Positions 9,241 to 17,608 of a DNA stretch of 42,039 nt are shown here, in pieces. Each line of letters opens with the position of its first letter. The first letter of the stretch is position 1. Origin of the DNA: Pseudomonas turukhanskensis (GTDB lineage: Bacteria; Pseudomonadota; Gammaproteobacteria; Pseudomonadales; Pseudomonadaceae); NCBI RefSeq assembly GCF_027922365.1, contig NZ_BSFN01000028.1, positions 1-42,039 on the forward strand. Reading direction: 5' to 3'. Under the pieces are notes generated by a model, which saw only the letters and a list, made by a program, of their open reading frames with translations, did not search any database and was not told where the DNA came from. The position numbers and the translations under genes are program-made.

Positions 9241-10637
9241 CAGTCTTGCGCCGGGCTCGGGGTAGCACCGCGTTTGCGGTTGCCGCCACGACGGCGTTTG
9301 CGTGGGGCGCTGCCGGTTTCGTCCGGGTTGGCGGCCAGCTCGCGAATCATGGCGCGGCGCTCGCTGTCGGTGCAGTCCTGATAATCGGTCCACCAGTCGC
9401 CCAAGCCGTTGGTTTTCTCGCCGGCGCTTTCGCGCAGTAGCAGGAAGTCATAACCAGCGCGAAAGCGTGGGTTTTCCAGCAGTAGGTCGGCGCGTTTGCC
9501 GCTACGACGTGGCAGGCGCTCCTGCATGTCCCAGATTTCGCGAATCGGAATGGTGAAACGCTTCGGCACCGCGATGCGCTGGCATTGTTCGGCGATCAGT
9601 TCGTGGGCGGCTTCCTGCATCGCCGGGATCGGCGGCATGCCACGGTCTTGCAGCTTGATCACGCGGGCCGGCAGGGCAGGCCAGAGCAGCGCGGCGAAGA
9701 GGAAAGCGGGGGTAACCGGCTTGCCGTCTTCAATGCGTTGGTCGGTGTTGATCAAGGCCTGGCTGATCAGGTTGTAGGTGTACTCGGGGCTTTGCTTGAG
9801 TGCAGCGGCACTGGCCGGGAACAGCGGCTCGAACAGGTCGTACTCCAGCAGCAGTTCAAACACATGCTCGGCGTAACCGGACAGGAACAGCTTGAGCACT
9901 TCATCGAACAGGCGGGCCGAAGGGATATCGCGCAGCATCTTGGCCAGGCGCGGAATCGGCTCGGCGCTGTGGCTTTCGATTTCGAAGTCGAGCTTGGCGG
10001 CAAAGCGCACGGCACGCAGCATGCGCACCGGGTCTTCGAGGTAGCGTTTTTCCGGGTCGCCAATCAGGCGGACCTGGCGGTTACGAATGTCGTGCATGCC
10101 GCGGGCGTAATCGAGGATGCGCTCGCCGGTGACATCGAAGTACAAGGCATTGATGGTGAAGTCGCGGCGCTGGGCGTCGTCTTCGAGGCTGCCATACACG
10201 TTGTCACGCAGAATGCGGCCGCTTTCGTTGCGCGAGGACTGATTGCTGTCTTCGTCTTCCTCGCTTACCGGGTGGTTGGCACGGAAGGTGGCCACTTCAA
10301 TGATTTCGCGGCCGAAGTGCACGTGCACCAGCTTGAACCGGCGACCGATCACCCGCGCATTGCGAAACTCGGCGCGTACTTGCTCGGGCGTAGCGCTGGT
10401 GGCGACGTCGAAGTCTTTGGGTTCAATGTCCAGCAGCAGGTCGCGTACGCAGCCACCGACCAGGTAAGCCTGGTAACCGGCGTTTTGCAGGCGTTCGACG
10501 ATGCTCACCGCATAGCGACTGATATGCGCGCGGCGCAGCGGGTGCTGGTGACTGGTCACCACTTCGGGGGTGCTGCGCGGATGCTGCTTGGCGCGGCGCA
10601 ATGGAGAACGTAGGGACTGGAACAGCTTTTTCAGCAT
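9240..10637 (-). CDS. pcnB: poly(A) polymerase I
   Basis: A 465-residue class II nucleotidyltransferase that adds 3' poly(A) tails to RNA, promoting decay. The active site is visible as VGGCVRDLLLDIEPKDFDV with its Asp pair near residues 65-75, followed by VIGRRFKLVHV and the RDFTINALYFD motif. The C-terminus ends in a basic tail (RKRRRGGNRKRG), usual for proteobacterial PcnB and distinguishing it from CCA-adding enzymes. ATG 10637 is preferred to an upstream in-frame GTG (10646); neither has a good ribosome site. It lies downstream of crcZ and may receive read-through from it. Confidence 0.95.
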   Translation of the reverse strand: MLKKLFQSLRSPLRRAKQHPRSTPEVVTSHQHPLRRAHISRYAVSIVERLQNAGYQAYLVGGCVRDLLLDIEPKDFDVATSATPEQVRAEFRNARVIGRRFKLVHVHFGREIIEVATFRANHPVSEEDEDSNQSSRNESGRILRDNVYGSLEDDAQRRDFTINALYFDVTGERILDYARGMHDIRNRQVRLIGDPEKRYLEDPVRMLRAVRFAAKLDFEIESHSAEPIPRLAKMLRDIPSARLFDEVLKLFLSGYAEHVFELLLEYDLFEPLFPASAAALKQSPEYTYNLISQALINTDQRIEDGKPVTPAFLFAALLWPALPARVIKLQDRGMPPIPAMQEAAHELIAEQCQRIAVPKRFTIPIREIWDMQERLPRRSGKRADLLLENPRFRAGYDFLLLRESAGEKTNGLGDWWTDYQDCTDSERRAMIRELAANPDETGSAPRKRRRGGNRKRGATPSPAQD

Positions 10638-10780
10638 GGGATGCACTGTTTGACGGGATGACCGGCCAGAAAAGGAAATGACCGCATGATGGCTGCGGAT
10701 TCTAGCATTGTGTCGGGGGATGGTGTAGGACGCTGCGAAAGAGGGGTATTGCGAGCCAAGCGGGGTGTTACCGGAGGAGG

Positions 10781-11162
10781 GTAGCGAAAGCTACTGGGGG
10801 AGCCGAAGCTCCCCCCCAAGTAGGTGCGTGCTTTATTTTTATTATTATGTCGGGCTTGTTGTTTTTGTTTGTTGACCCGTTCCATCGGCCTAGTGGCCTC
10901 AGGAAAAACCTCCAATTTGGAGGTTAATAGCAAACGGATTGCTTTGGATGCTGATGTAGCCATGATCATTCGATCCAACCAGTTCGGGCTCTGCCTAGTA
11001 GCAGTTTTGTTGTTCTCAGCCTGGTCGCGGGGCGAACCCCAAAAGCCATTCCTCTCCAAAAGAATCAGTTAGCTGCGCCTCCCGCGATTTTGTTTTTGTT
11101 GTGCTGGAGTCGGTACGTCTTATTTTTATTGTCTTTGGCGTTGCTTGTTATTGTTGTTGTAC
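10781..11162 (-). ncRNA. crcZ: CrcZ regulatory RNA
   Basis: The cbrB-pcnB gap on the minus strand carries the Hfq/Crc-titrating RNA CrcZ. It begins about 12 bases after a sigma-54 promoter and holds six A-rich AAnAAnAA-type stretches, at about 11145-11160, 11120-11132, 11088-11101, 11004-11014, 10857-10873 and 10832-10849. Internal hairpins include ggggcgaacccc (11029-11040) and a 9-bp inverted repeat at 10907-10925. The 3' side has a hairpin with a UUCG loop (10796-10815) and a smaller one at 10781-10794. Neither is followed by a U-run, so the 3' end is approximate. The 5' region matches my memory of P. aeruginosa CrcZ closely. CrcZ binds Hfq and Crc and frees target mRNAs when carbon is poor. 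No protein gene is credible in this 718-base gap. Confidence 0.94.
10796..10815 (-). terminator. UUCG-loop hairpin near the CrcZ 3' end
   Basis: A perfect 8-bp stem (gggggagc/gctccccc) closed by a UUCG tetraloop as read on the minus strand. A second 5-bp stem (gtagc/gctac, 10781-10794) follows. There is no T-run, so termination at this point is likely but not certain. Confidence 0.6.
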
Positions 11163-11171
11163 CAAACATAT

Positions 11172-11187
11172 AGCAGAAGCCGTGCCA
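11172..11187 (-). promoter_or_regulatory. sigma-54 promoter of crcZ
   Basis: On the minus strand the sequence is TGGCACG-GCTT-CTGCT, matching the sigma-54 consensus TGGCACG-N4-TTGCW at every position except one T. The GG and GC doublets have the required spacing. The predicted start, about 12 bases on, coincides with the 5' end of the CrcZ-like sequence. Confidence 0.92.
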
Positions 11188-11249
11188 GTTTTAGTGAATC
11201 GTTGTAAATCAAGGGTTTAGCTAAATTCACTGTGTCAGAACAGGCACAA

Positions 11250-11285
11250 AAAAGCCGGGTTTCCGTTACCGTTAGACCCGGCTTT
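11250..11285 (-). terminator. intrinsic terminator downstream of cbrB
   Basis: An 8-bp stem (agccgggt/acccggct) with a loop containing gttaccgtta, followed on the minus strand by six T. It lies about 70 bases after the cbrB stop and upstream of the crcZ promoter, so it separates cbrB from crcZ. Confidence 0.85.
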
Positions 11286-11310
11286 GTTACGCGATATTGA
11301 AGCGGTAACA
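11285..11310. promoter_or_regulatory. CbrB-type upstream activating site for crcZ
   Basis: An inverted repeat TGTTAC-N14-GTAACA lies here, extended by TT on the left and AA on the right. This matches the CbrB recognition sequence described for crcZ promoters. Its centre is about 135 bases upstream of the predicted crcZ start, a usual distance for a sigma-54 activator. It lies between the cbrB stop codon and the cbrB terminator. Confidence 0.85.
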
Positions 11311-11355
11311 AAGTGTGGCGACTTGGCGCGCACGACCTGTGTTACCGCCACGCTG

Positions 11356-12783
11356 TCAACCCTCGAGCGCCGCGCCGGTTTTGCGCCGTGGAATGCCCAG
11401 GCGCTGACGACGCTCCCACAGGCATTTGCGGCTGATGCCCAATTTGCGCGCCAGCTCGGTTTCAGTCATGTGGTCCTGGTGCTCAAGAACGAAGTGCTGG
11501 AAGTAGTCTTCCAGGCTCAGGTCTTCGGTGGGCTCGTGGGCGTTGTTACTGGTGTGGGCGAGGGGAGCGCCGAGGAAATCGCCGTCTTCGAGATCGTCCA
11601 GTTCCACATCTATACCCAGCAGCTCTGCCGAGATATCCGAACCTTCACAGAGGATGACGGCACGCTCGATGGCGTTTTCCAGCTCGCGCACGTTACCCGG
11701 CCAGGTGTAGTGACGGATGGCCTGTTCGGCATCGGGGGCAAAGCGCAAGTCGGTGCGGCCCATCTTGGTCGATTGGCGGATGAGGAACAGCGCCGCAATT
11801 TCGCTGACGTCCGCGCCTCGCTCACGCAGCGCCGGCAACTTCAGGGCAATAACGTGCAGGCGGTAGAAAAGGTCTTCACGGAACTGGCCGGTTTTGGCCA
11901 GGGTTTTCAGGTCGCGGTGGGTCGCCGCAATCAGGCGCACATCCACCTTCTGAGATTGCACCGAGCCGACGCGGCGAATCTCGCCTTCCTGTAACACGCG
12001 TAGCAGGCGCGCCTGCGCTTCCAGGGGCAGCTCACCGATTTCGTCGAGGAACAGGGTGCCGCCGTCAGCCGCTTCCACAAGACCGGCGCGGCCAGCGCTG
12101 GCACCAGTGAACGCGCCTTTTTCGTGGCCGAACAGCTCGGACTCGATCAGCGTTTCCGGAATGGCTGCGCAGTTCACCGAAATCATCGGCGCCTTGGCGC
12201 GCTTGGACAGGTTGTGCAGGGCGCGGGCCACCAGCTCTTTACCGGTACCCGATTCGCCTTGAATCAGCACGGTGGAATCGGTAGGGGCGACCTTGCGGAT
12301 TTTGCTGTACAGCTCCTGCATCGAGGGGCTGGAGCCGATGATACCGATCTCGCCGTTACTGTTACCGGCGACGGCCTTGTCACCGCCGCGGCTGCCATTG
12401 CTGGTGCTGGCGGCCGGTGCCGGCTTGTTGTCCTGGCGGTCACGCAGAATGCGCGCTACGGCCTGAAGCATTTCGTCGTGGTCGAACGGTTTGGCGATGT
12501 AATCCACCGCGCCCATTTTCATGGAGTCGACCGCCGAGCGCAGGCTGGCGTAGCTGGTCATGATCAGCACCGGAATGCCCTGGCCGAGTTTGATCAGCTC
12601 GGTGCCCGGCGCGCCCGGCAGACGCAGATCGCTGACGATCAGGTCAAAGCTGGGAATGCTGAAGCGTTCCTGGGCCTCCTGCACGGAGCCGGCTTCGCTG
12701 ACTTCGTACTGGTTGCGCTCCAACAGGCGGCGCAGGGCGGAACGGATAATGGTCTCGTCTTCGACGATCAGAATATGTGGCAT
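11356..12783 (-). CDS. cbrB: two-component response regulator CbrB (NtrC family, sigma-54 activator)
   Basis: A 475-residue activator with three parts. The receiver domain (1-120) has phospho-acceptor Asp52 in VSDLRLPG. The AAA+ domain has Walker A GESGTGKE (near 178), GAFTGA (near 240, which contacts sigma-54) and the GGTLFLDEIG Walker B. The Fis-type helix-turn-helix near the C-terminus is ETELARKLGISRKCLWERRQ. It responds to the CbrA kinase and turns on crcZ and amino-acid use genes. The gene starts four bases after the cbrA stop, so the two are co-transcribed. The ribosome site is weak (GAGAGAG). A matching CbrB site lies just beyond its own stop, in front of crcZ. Confidence 0.97.
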   Translation of the reverse strand: MPHILIVEDETIIRSALRRLLERNQYEVSEAGSVQEAQERFSIPSFDLIVSDLRLPGAPGTELIKLGQGIPVLIMTSYASLRSAVDSMKMGAVDYIAKPFDHDEMLQAVARILRDRQDNKPAPAASTSNGSRGGDKAVAGNSNGEIGIIGSSPSMQELYSKIRKVAPTDSTVLIQGESGTGKELVARALHNLSKRAKAPMISVNCAAIPETLIESELFGHEKGAFTGASAGRAGLVEAADGGTLFLDEIGELPLEAQARLLRVLQEGEIRRVGSVQSQKVDVRLIAATHRDLKTLAKTGQFREDLFYRLHVIALKLPALRERGADVSEIAALFLIRQSTKMGRTDLRFAPDAEQAIRHYTWPGNVRELENAIERAVILCEGSDISAELLGIDVELDDLEDGDFLGAPLAHTSNNAHEPTEDLSLEDYFQHFVLEHQDHMTETELARKLGISRKCLWERRQRLGIPRRKTGAALEG

Positions 12784-12787
12784 GAAT

Positions 12788-15760
12788 TCAGCTCTCTCGA
12801 CGATCTCTGGTCACTACGGACGTCGCTTCGACATGTCGCGGTAACGTTACCCGAATCCGGGTTCCGCGTTGTAGCTCCGGGTCTGCCGGGCTGTCGATGG
12901 TTATTTGCCCATAATGCTCTTCCACGATGGAATAGACCAGAGCGAGGCCCAGGCCGGTTCCTTCACCGGGGTCTTTGGTAGTAAAGAAGGGTTCGAACAG
13001 GCGGTCCATGATCGCTTTGGGAATGCCGGTACCTTCATCTTCGACGATCAAATCCACGGTCTGTTCGCTCGCTTCGCTTTTCACCCGGATGGCGCCGCGC
13101 GCAGGCGAGGCGTCACGGGCGTTGGACAGCAGGTTGATCAGCACTTGCGCCAGGCGCTGCGGATCGCCCACGGCCCAATGGTCCGGGTCGCACAGATTGA
13201 AGAACTGCACTTCGATGCTGCGCCGGTTCAGGGCCAGGAGACCAATGGCGTCTTGCGCCACCTCGGCCAGGCACACCGGCTCTTCGGACTGCTGGTGCGC
13301 GCCGGCATGGGCAAAGCTCATCAGCGACTGCACGATGCGCGACACCCGTTTGGTCTGCTCGATGATCTGACTGCTGATTTCCGCCAGCTCGGGATCGGTT
13401 TCCCGTTCTTCGCGCAGGTTCTGCGCCAGGCAGGCAATGCCGGTGATCGGGTTGCCGATCTCATGCGCCACGCCGGCGGCCAGGCGGCCGATGCTGGCCA
13501 GGCGCTCGGAGTGCACCAGCTTGTCTTCGAGCATCTGTGTTTCGGTGAGGTCTTCAACCAGTAACACAAGGCCGGTGTTACCGGGTGCCAGGGGCTCGTC
13601 GATGGCGGCTTTGTGCAGGTTCAGCCAGCGAATCTGGCCGTCTAGGGCCAGGCGTTGTTTGTGCAGATGCTCGTCGGGCAGATTGATAAAGCCTTCGAGC
13701 AATGCCTTCCACGGTTCGCCAATGGTCGACAACCGCGAGCCGACCACGCGGTGGGCGACGATGCCGGTGAGGTCTTCCATTGCCCGGTTCCACATCAGAA
13801 TTTCCTGGTCCTTGGCCAGTGAGCACACGCCCATCGGCAACTCTTGCAGGGTTTGCCGGTGGTAACGGCGCAGGGCGTCGAGCTCGGCGGCCAGGCCCGT
13901 CAGGCGCGAGTGGTAGTCCTCGAGGCGGTTTTCGATGAAGTGGATATCTTCGGTCACATAGCTTTCGCTGCCGGACTTGTACGGCAGGAAGGTCTCGACA
14001 ATATCCTGTGCCACGCTCGGGCCCATGAGGCCGGAGAGGTTGGCCTCGATCCGGTCGCGCAAGCGGCGCAGGGCATACGGTCGGTTCTCGTCGAACGGCA
14101 GGTGCAGGTCACGCAGTGCCTGCTCCACTTCCCGTTGCGCGGTTTTGGCGCCCAGTGGTTTGGCCAGTTGGGTGGCGAATTCCTGTGGCGAGGTGGCCAG
14201 CAGTTCGCGGCGTTGCGGGCGGCGCACGTTATCCACCGCGCAGGCTTCGGCGGCGCTTTCTTCCTCGGGGCTGGACTCGGTAAACAGCGACACCAGGGTA
14301 AACACCAGCACGTTGGCCGCCAACGAGGCGATGGCCGCCAGGTGCCAACTGGTGTCGTCCAGCACGTAGGCAAAGTTGAACAGCGGAATATAAATGCCCT
14401 GCACATTACCAATCAGCGGTAACAGCATGCTCGCGGTCCACACCGAAATGCCCACTAGCAGCCCGGCGATAAAGCCTTTGCGGTTGGCGGTCGGCCAGTA
14501 CAGCACCGACAGCACGCCCGGCAGAAATTGCAGGGTGGCGACGAAGGCTACGATGCCGAGGTTGGCCAGATCCTGCTCGGCACCCAGCAACAGATAGAAA
14601 CCATAACCGGCGGCGATGATTGCGATGATCAGGGCGCGGCGCGTCCATTTCAGCCAGCGGTAGATATTGCCTTGGGCCGGCGGCTGATACAGCGGTAACA
14701 CCAGGTGGTTGAGGGCCATGCCCGACAGCGCCAGGGTGGTGACGATGATCAGGCCGCTGGAGGCTGACAATCCGCCCACATAGGCAAGAAGCGCCAAGGT
14801 GTCGTTGTTCACCGCAATGCCGATGCCGAGGGTGAAGTATTCCGGGTTGGTCGTGGCGCCCAGCTTCAGACCGGCCCAGAGAATCAGCGGTACCGTCAGG
14901 CTCAGCAACAACAGGAACAACGGCAGGCCCCAGCTGGCGCTGACCATGGCGCGCGGGTTGAGGTTTTCCGTGAAAGTCATGTGATACATGTGCGGCATTA
15001 CGATCGCCGAGGCGAAGAAAATCAGCAGCAGCGTGCGCCACGGCCCTTCTTGCAGCGGCGTATGCAGCGCGGCCAGGGTGGCCTGGTTTTGCAGCAGCCA
15101 CAGTTCGAGTTCATGCGGGCCGCCGAATACGCCGTACAGCGCGTACAGGGCGATACCGCCAAGGGCAACCATTTTCACGATGGATTCAAACGCGATGGCA
15201 AATACCAGGCCTTCGTTCTTGCCCCGGGTGGCGATATGGCGAGCGCCGAACAAAATGGTGAAGAGGGTGATCAGCGCGCAGTAGCTCAGCGCCACCCGCT
15301 CATGCACCGGCTCGCGGGTCAGAATGCCAATGGAGTCGGCCACCGCCTGGAACTGCAGGGCCAGCAGCGGTAACACGCCAATCAGCATAAACAGTGTGGT
15401 TAGCGCCCCGGCCCAGGTGCTGCGAAAGCGGAAAGCGAACAGGTCGGCCAGCGACGACAGCTGATAGGTGCGGGTAATGCGCAGGATGGGATAAAGCAAC
15501 ACCGGCGCCAGCAGAAATGCCCCGGACACCCCAAGGTAGCTGGCCAAAAAGCCGAAGCCATATTGGTAGGCCAGCCCCACCGTGCCGTAGAAGGCCCAGG
15601 CGCTGGCGTAGACGCCGAGCGACAAGGTGTAGGTCAGCGGGTGCGACACGATCCAGCGCGGAATGATGCCGCGCTCACTGATCCAGGCCACGCCGAACAG
15701 TACAAGTAGGTAGGCAGCGCTGATCAGGATCAGCTGACTCAGGCTAAAGCTCGTCAGCAT
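12788..15760 (-). CDS. cbrA: sensor histidine kinase CbrA with SLC5-like transporter domain
   Basis: A 990-residue membrane kinase, the partner of CbrB in sensing carbon/nitrogen balance. The first 500 or so residues form a dozen hydrophobic segments of the sodium-solute symporter (SLC5) type; in P. putida this domain can transport histidine. A STAC-like linker and a PAS region (near 620-720) follow. The kinase core has phospho-His about 766 in AAGVAHEIGNP, an N-box LINLLSNARDAS, G1 DEGTGIP and G2 GEGTGLGLALV. The start is ATG 15760, with GTG 15763 adjacent. It overlaps the end of cbrX by about 17 bases, so translation is probably coupled. Confidence 0.97.
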   Translation of the reverse strand: MLTSFSLSQLILISAAYLLVLFGVAWISERGIIPRWIVSHPLTYTLSLGVYASAWAFYGTVGLAYQYGFGFLASYLGVSGAFLLAPVLLYPILRITRTYQLSSLADLFAFRFRSTWAGALTTLFMLIGVLPLLALQFQAVADSIGILTREPVHERVALSYCALITLFTILFGARHIATRGKNEGLVFAIAFESIVKMVALGGIALYALYGVFGGPHELELWLLQNQATLAALHTPLQEGPWRTLLLIFFASAIVMPHMYHMTFTENLNPRAMVSASWGLPLFLLLLSLTVPLILWAGLKLGATTNPEYFTLGIGIAVNNDTLALLAYVGGLSASSGLIIVTTLALSGMALNHLVLPLYQPPAQGNIYRWLKWTRRALIIAIIAAGYGFYLLLGAEQDLANLGIVAFVATLQFLPGVLSVLYWPTANRKGFIAGLLVGISVWTASMLLPLIGNVQGIYIPLFNFAYVLDDTSWHLAAIASLAANVLVFTLVSLFTESSPEEESAAEACAVDNVRRPQRRELLATSPQEFATQLAKPLGAKTAQREVEQALRDLHLPFDENRPYALRRLRDRIEANLSGLMGPSVAQDIVETFLPYKSGSESYVTEDIHFIENRLEDYHSRLTGLAAELDALRRYHRQTLQELPMGVCSLAKDQEILMWNRAMEDLTGIVAHRVVGSRLSTIGEPWKALLEGFINLPDEHLHKQRLALDGQIRWLNLHKAAIDEPLAPGNTGLVLLVEDLTETQMLEDKLVHSERLASIGRLAAGVAHEIGNPITGIACLAQNLREERETDPELAEISSQIIEQTKRVSRIVQSLMSFAHAGAHQQSEEPVCLAEVAQDAIGLLALNRRSIEVQFFNLCDPDHWAVGDPQRLAQVLINLLSNARDASPARGAIRVKSEASEQTVDLIVEDEGTGIPKAIMDRLFEPFFTTKDPGEGTGLGLALVYSIVEEHYGQITIDSPADPELQRGTRIRVTLPRHVEATSVVTRDRRES

Positions 15761-15920
15761 CACGTCCGCTCTGCAAGATAAAGGTCACCACGATAAGGAT
15801 CAGCCACAGCAGGTACGGCCGGTACCAGGCGCCGGTCGGGTCGATCCACCAGTCCATGATGGCCGGGGAGAAGAGATAAATCCCCACCACCAGAAGTAAG
15901 ACCAATCGGTAGATGTACAT
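15744..15920 (-). CDS. cbrX: small membrane protein CbrX
   Basis: A 58-residue protein with two hydrophobic segments (about 4-22 and 36-52) separated by a short WWIDPTGAWYRP turn, ending in a charged SGRDADEL tail. The reading frame is open to 15995, but ATG 15920 gives the conserved MYIYRLVLLL start; the extra N-terminus has no membrane or family character. It is the first gene of the cbrX-cbrA-cbrB unit and its end overlaps the start of cbrA. In P. putida the equivalent small gene is reported to couple cbrA translation. Its biochemical role is not known to me. It could be missed by annotation because of its size. Confidence 0.85.
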   Translation of the reverse strand: MYIYRLVLLLVVGIYLFSPAIMDWWIDPTGAWYRPYLLWLILIVVTFILQSGRDADEL

Positions 15921-16019
15921 GCCGTTTCTCGTGGTTGGCGAGCGGCGATGGTAACGGAATGATGGTGAGGGCTGGAAGCGGTCGAGACCGTGCAACGGCT
16001 ATCGCGGCTGAAGTGTTGA

Positions 16020-16907
16020 TTAACGCAGCTGCGATTCAGCCAACGTCAGCGTCTGCGGAATCCGCGTTGCATCCCAATGCCGAGCCCCCCACGCCAGAAT
16101 CTCGCTCGGCGTCCCTGCTTCCAACTCGGGCACCACTGTTTGCCCCAGCGCCCGCAAGGCGCGTAACAACAACTGCGCCGCTTCATGTGACTCCAGTGGC
16201 GGCGAGCGGTACGACTTGCCTAGCTTGTGCCCATCGGGCTGGATAATCAGCGGCACATGCAGGTAACGCGGTTGCGGCAGGCCGAGCAGCTCTTGCAGGT
16301 AGAGCTGGCGCGGCGTGGAGTCGAGCAAGTCAGCACCGCGCACGATATCGGTAATACCTTGCCAGGCGTCATCCAGCACTACCGCCAATTGATAGGCATA
16401 CAACCCGTCGCGGCGGCGAATCACAAAGTCGCCCACATCACGGCCCAGGTGCTGGCGGTAGTCGCCTTGCACACGGTCGGTAAAGTGGTATTCCAGCTCC
16501 GGCACCCGCAGGCGAATGGCGGCGCCTTGCGGGTCATGGCCGGCATTGCGGCATAAACCGGGGTACACGCCCTGGTAGGCTTCGAGCTGTTTGCGCGAAC
16601 ACGTGCAGGCGTACGCCAGGCCTTGCTGAAACAGGCGCTGCACCAGGCTTTCGTAGGCGTTGTGGCGGTCGCTTTGGCGCACCAGTTCGCCGTCCCATTC
16701 AAAGCCGTAGCTTTCCAGGGTCTGCAAAATGGCGGTTTGCGCGCCGGGGACTTCACGCGGTGGGTCGATATCTTCCATGCGCAGCAGCCAGGTACCGCCG
16801 CAGGCTTTGGCGTCGAGGTAGGAGGCAAGTGCCGCCACCAGAGAACCGAAGTGCAGGTAGCCGCTGGGGGTCGGGGCAAAGCGCCCGATGTAGGCTGGAG
16901 AGGTCAT
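16020..16907 (-). CDS. gluQ: glutamyl-Q tRNA(Asp) synthetase
   Basis: A 295-residue truncated paralogue of glutamyl-tRNA synthetase that attaches glutamate to queuosine at position 34 of tRNA(Asp). The class I motifs are FAPTPSGYLHFGSL (HIGH region, near 10) and KLGKS (KMSKS region, near 230). A zinc site CTC...Y...C lies near 100-118. It lacks the anticodon-binding domain of true GluRS, as expected. It follows dksA by 58 bases on the same strand; dksA-gluQ pairing is common in gammaproteobacteria. No clear ribosome site precedes its ATG, so it may depend on dksA transcription. Confidence 0.95.
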   Translation of the reverse strand: MTSPAYIGRFAPTPSGYLHFGSLVAALASYLDAKACGGTWLLRMEDIDPPREVPGAQTAILQTLESYGFEWDGELVRQSDRHNAYESLVQRLFQQGLAYACTCSRKQLEAYQGVYPGLCRNAGHDPQGAAIRLRVPELEYHFTDRVQGDYRQHLGRDVGDFVIRRRDGLYAYQLAVVLDDAWQGITDIVRGADLLDSTPRQLYLQELLGLPQPRYLHVPLIIQPDGHKLGKSYRSPPLESHEAAQLLLRALRALGQTVVPELEAGTPSEILAWGARHWDATRIPQTLTLAESQLR

Positions 16908-16937
16908 ACGCGAAGAATAGGCATGGCAGAAATGAAG

Positions 16938-16957
16938 CGGGGCGCCTAAGCGCCCCG
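16938..16957 (-). terminator. hairpin between dksA and gluQ
   Basis: A strong stem (cggggcgc/gcgccccg with an inner aag/cta-type loop) lies 9 bases after the dksA stop. It has no clear T-run on the minus strand and probably acts as a partial terminator that lets some transcription reach gluQ. Confidence 0.55.
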
Positions 16958-16965
16958 TTCTCAGA

Positions 16966-17409
16966 TCAGGAACCGATCTGCTTTTCTTTGATTTCCGCCA
17001 GGGTTTTGCAATCGATGCAAAGGGTGGCGGTAGGGCGGGCTTCGAGACGGCGGATGCCGATTTCTACGCCGCAGGAATCGCACCAGCCGTAGTCGTTGTC
17101 TTCGATCAGTTGCAGGGTCTGGTCAATTTTCTTGATCAGCTTGCGTTCACGATCACGGGCGCGCAGTTCCAGGCTGAATTCTTCTTCCTGGCTGGCACGG
17201 TCGGCTGGGTCTGGGAAGTTGGCCGCTTCGTCCTGCATGTGATGCACAGTCCGATCGACTTCCTGCATCAGCTCAAGCTTCCACTTGCCAAGGATATTGG
17301 TGAAGTGTGCACGCATTGGCTCACTCATGTATTCCTCGCCCTTTGTTTCTTTATAGGGTTCGAAGCTACGGTTGAGTGGGTCGTTCTTTGCTTTTGCTTT
17401 GGTGGGCAT
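16966..17409 (-). CDS. dksA: RNA polymerase-binding transcription factor DksA
   Basis: A 147-residue coiled-coil zinc protein that enters the RNA polymerase secondary channel and works with ppGpp. Two acidic tip residues, Asp67 and Asp70, are in FPDPADRAS. The zinc finger uses Cys110, Cys113, Cys131 and Cys134 (CDSC and CIDC), so this is the classical zinc-containing DksA rather than the Cys-poor paralogue. ATG 17409 has a GAGGCGG ribosome site. DksA represses rRNA promoters with GC-rich discriminators; three promoters of that kind lie at the right end of this window. Confidence 0.97.
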   Translation of the reverse strand: MPTKAKAKNDPLNRSFEPYKETKGEEYMSEPMRAHFTNILGKWKLELMQEVDRTVHHMQDEAANFPDPADRASQEEEFSLELRARDRERKLIKKIDQTLQLIEDNDYGWCDSCGVEIGIRRLEARPTATLCIDCKTLAEIKEKQIGS

Positions 17410-17608
17410 GGATGACCGCCTCTTGAAAACTCTCTAATCCACTGCGCAGGATTACTGTCCATTGCCGTCATTTATGCCGGCCCTGCGGCTGCAAGCGGGC
17501 GAACTTACCAGATCGCCTTCGGGTATGCCACTCCCGGTTGTCATCGTGCTGCTGTTTCGCCAACTGGTTGGGTAGAATCGCCGCCTGAACTTATATAAAG
17601 GAAGGCCG

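Noticed and set aside
10631..11072. Open frames of 142 and 82 codons in the cbrB-pcnB gap
   Set aside because: They fall on the CrcZ RNA; low-complexity Lys/Asn or Leu/Phe composition comes from its A-rich motifs.
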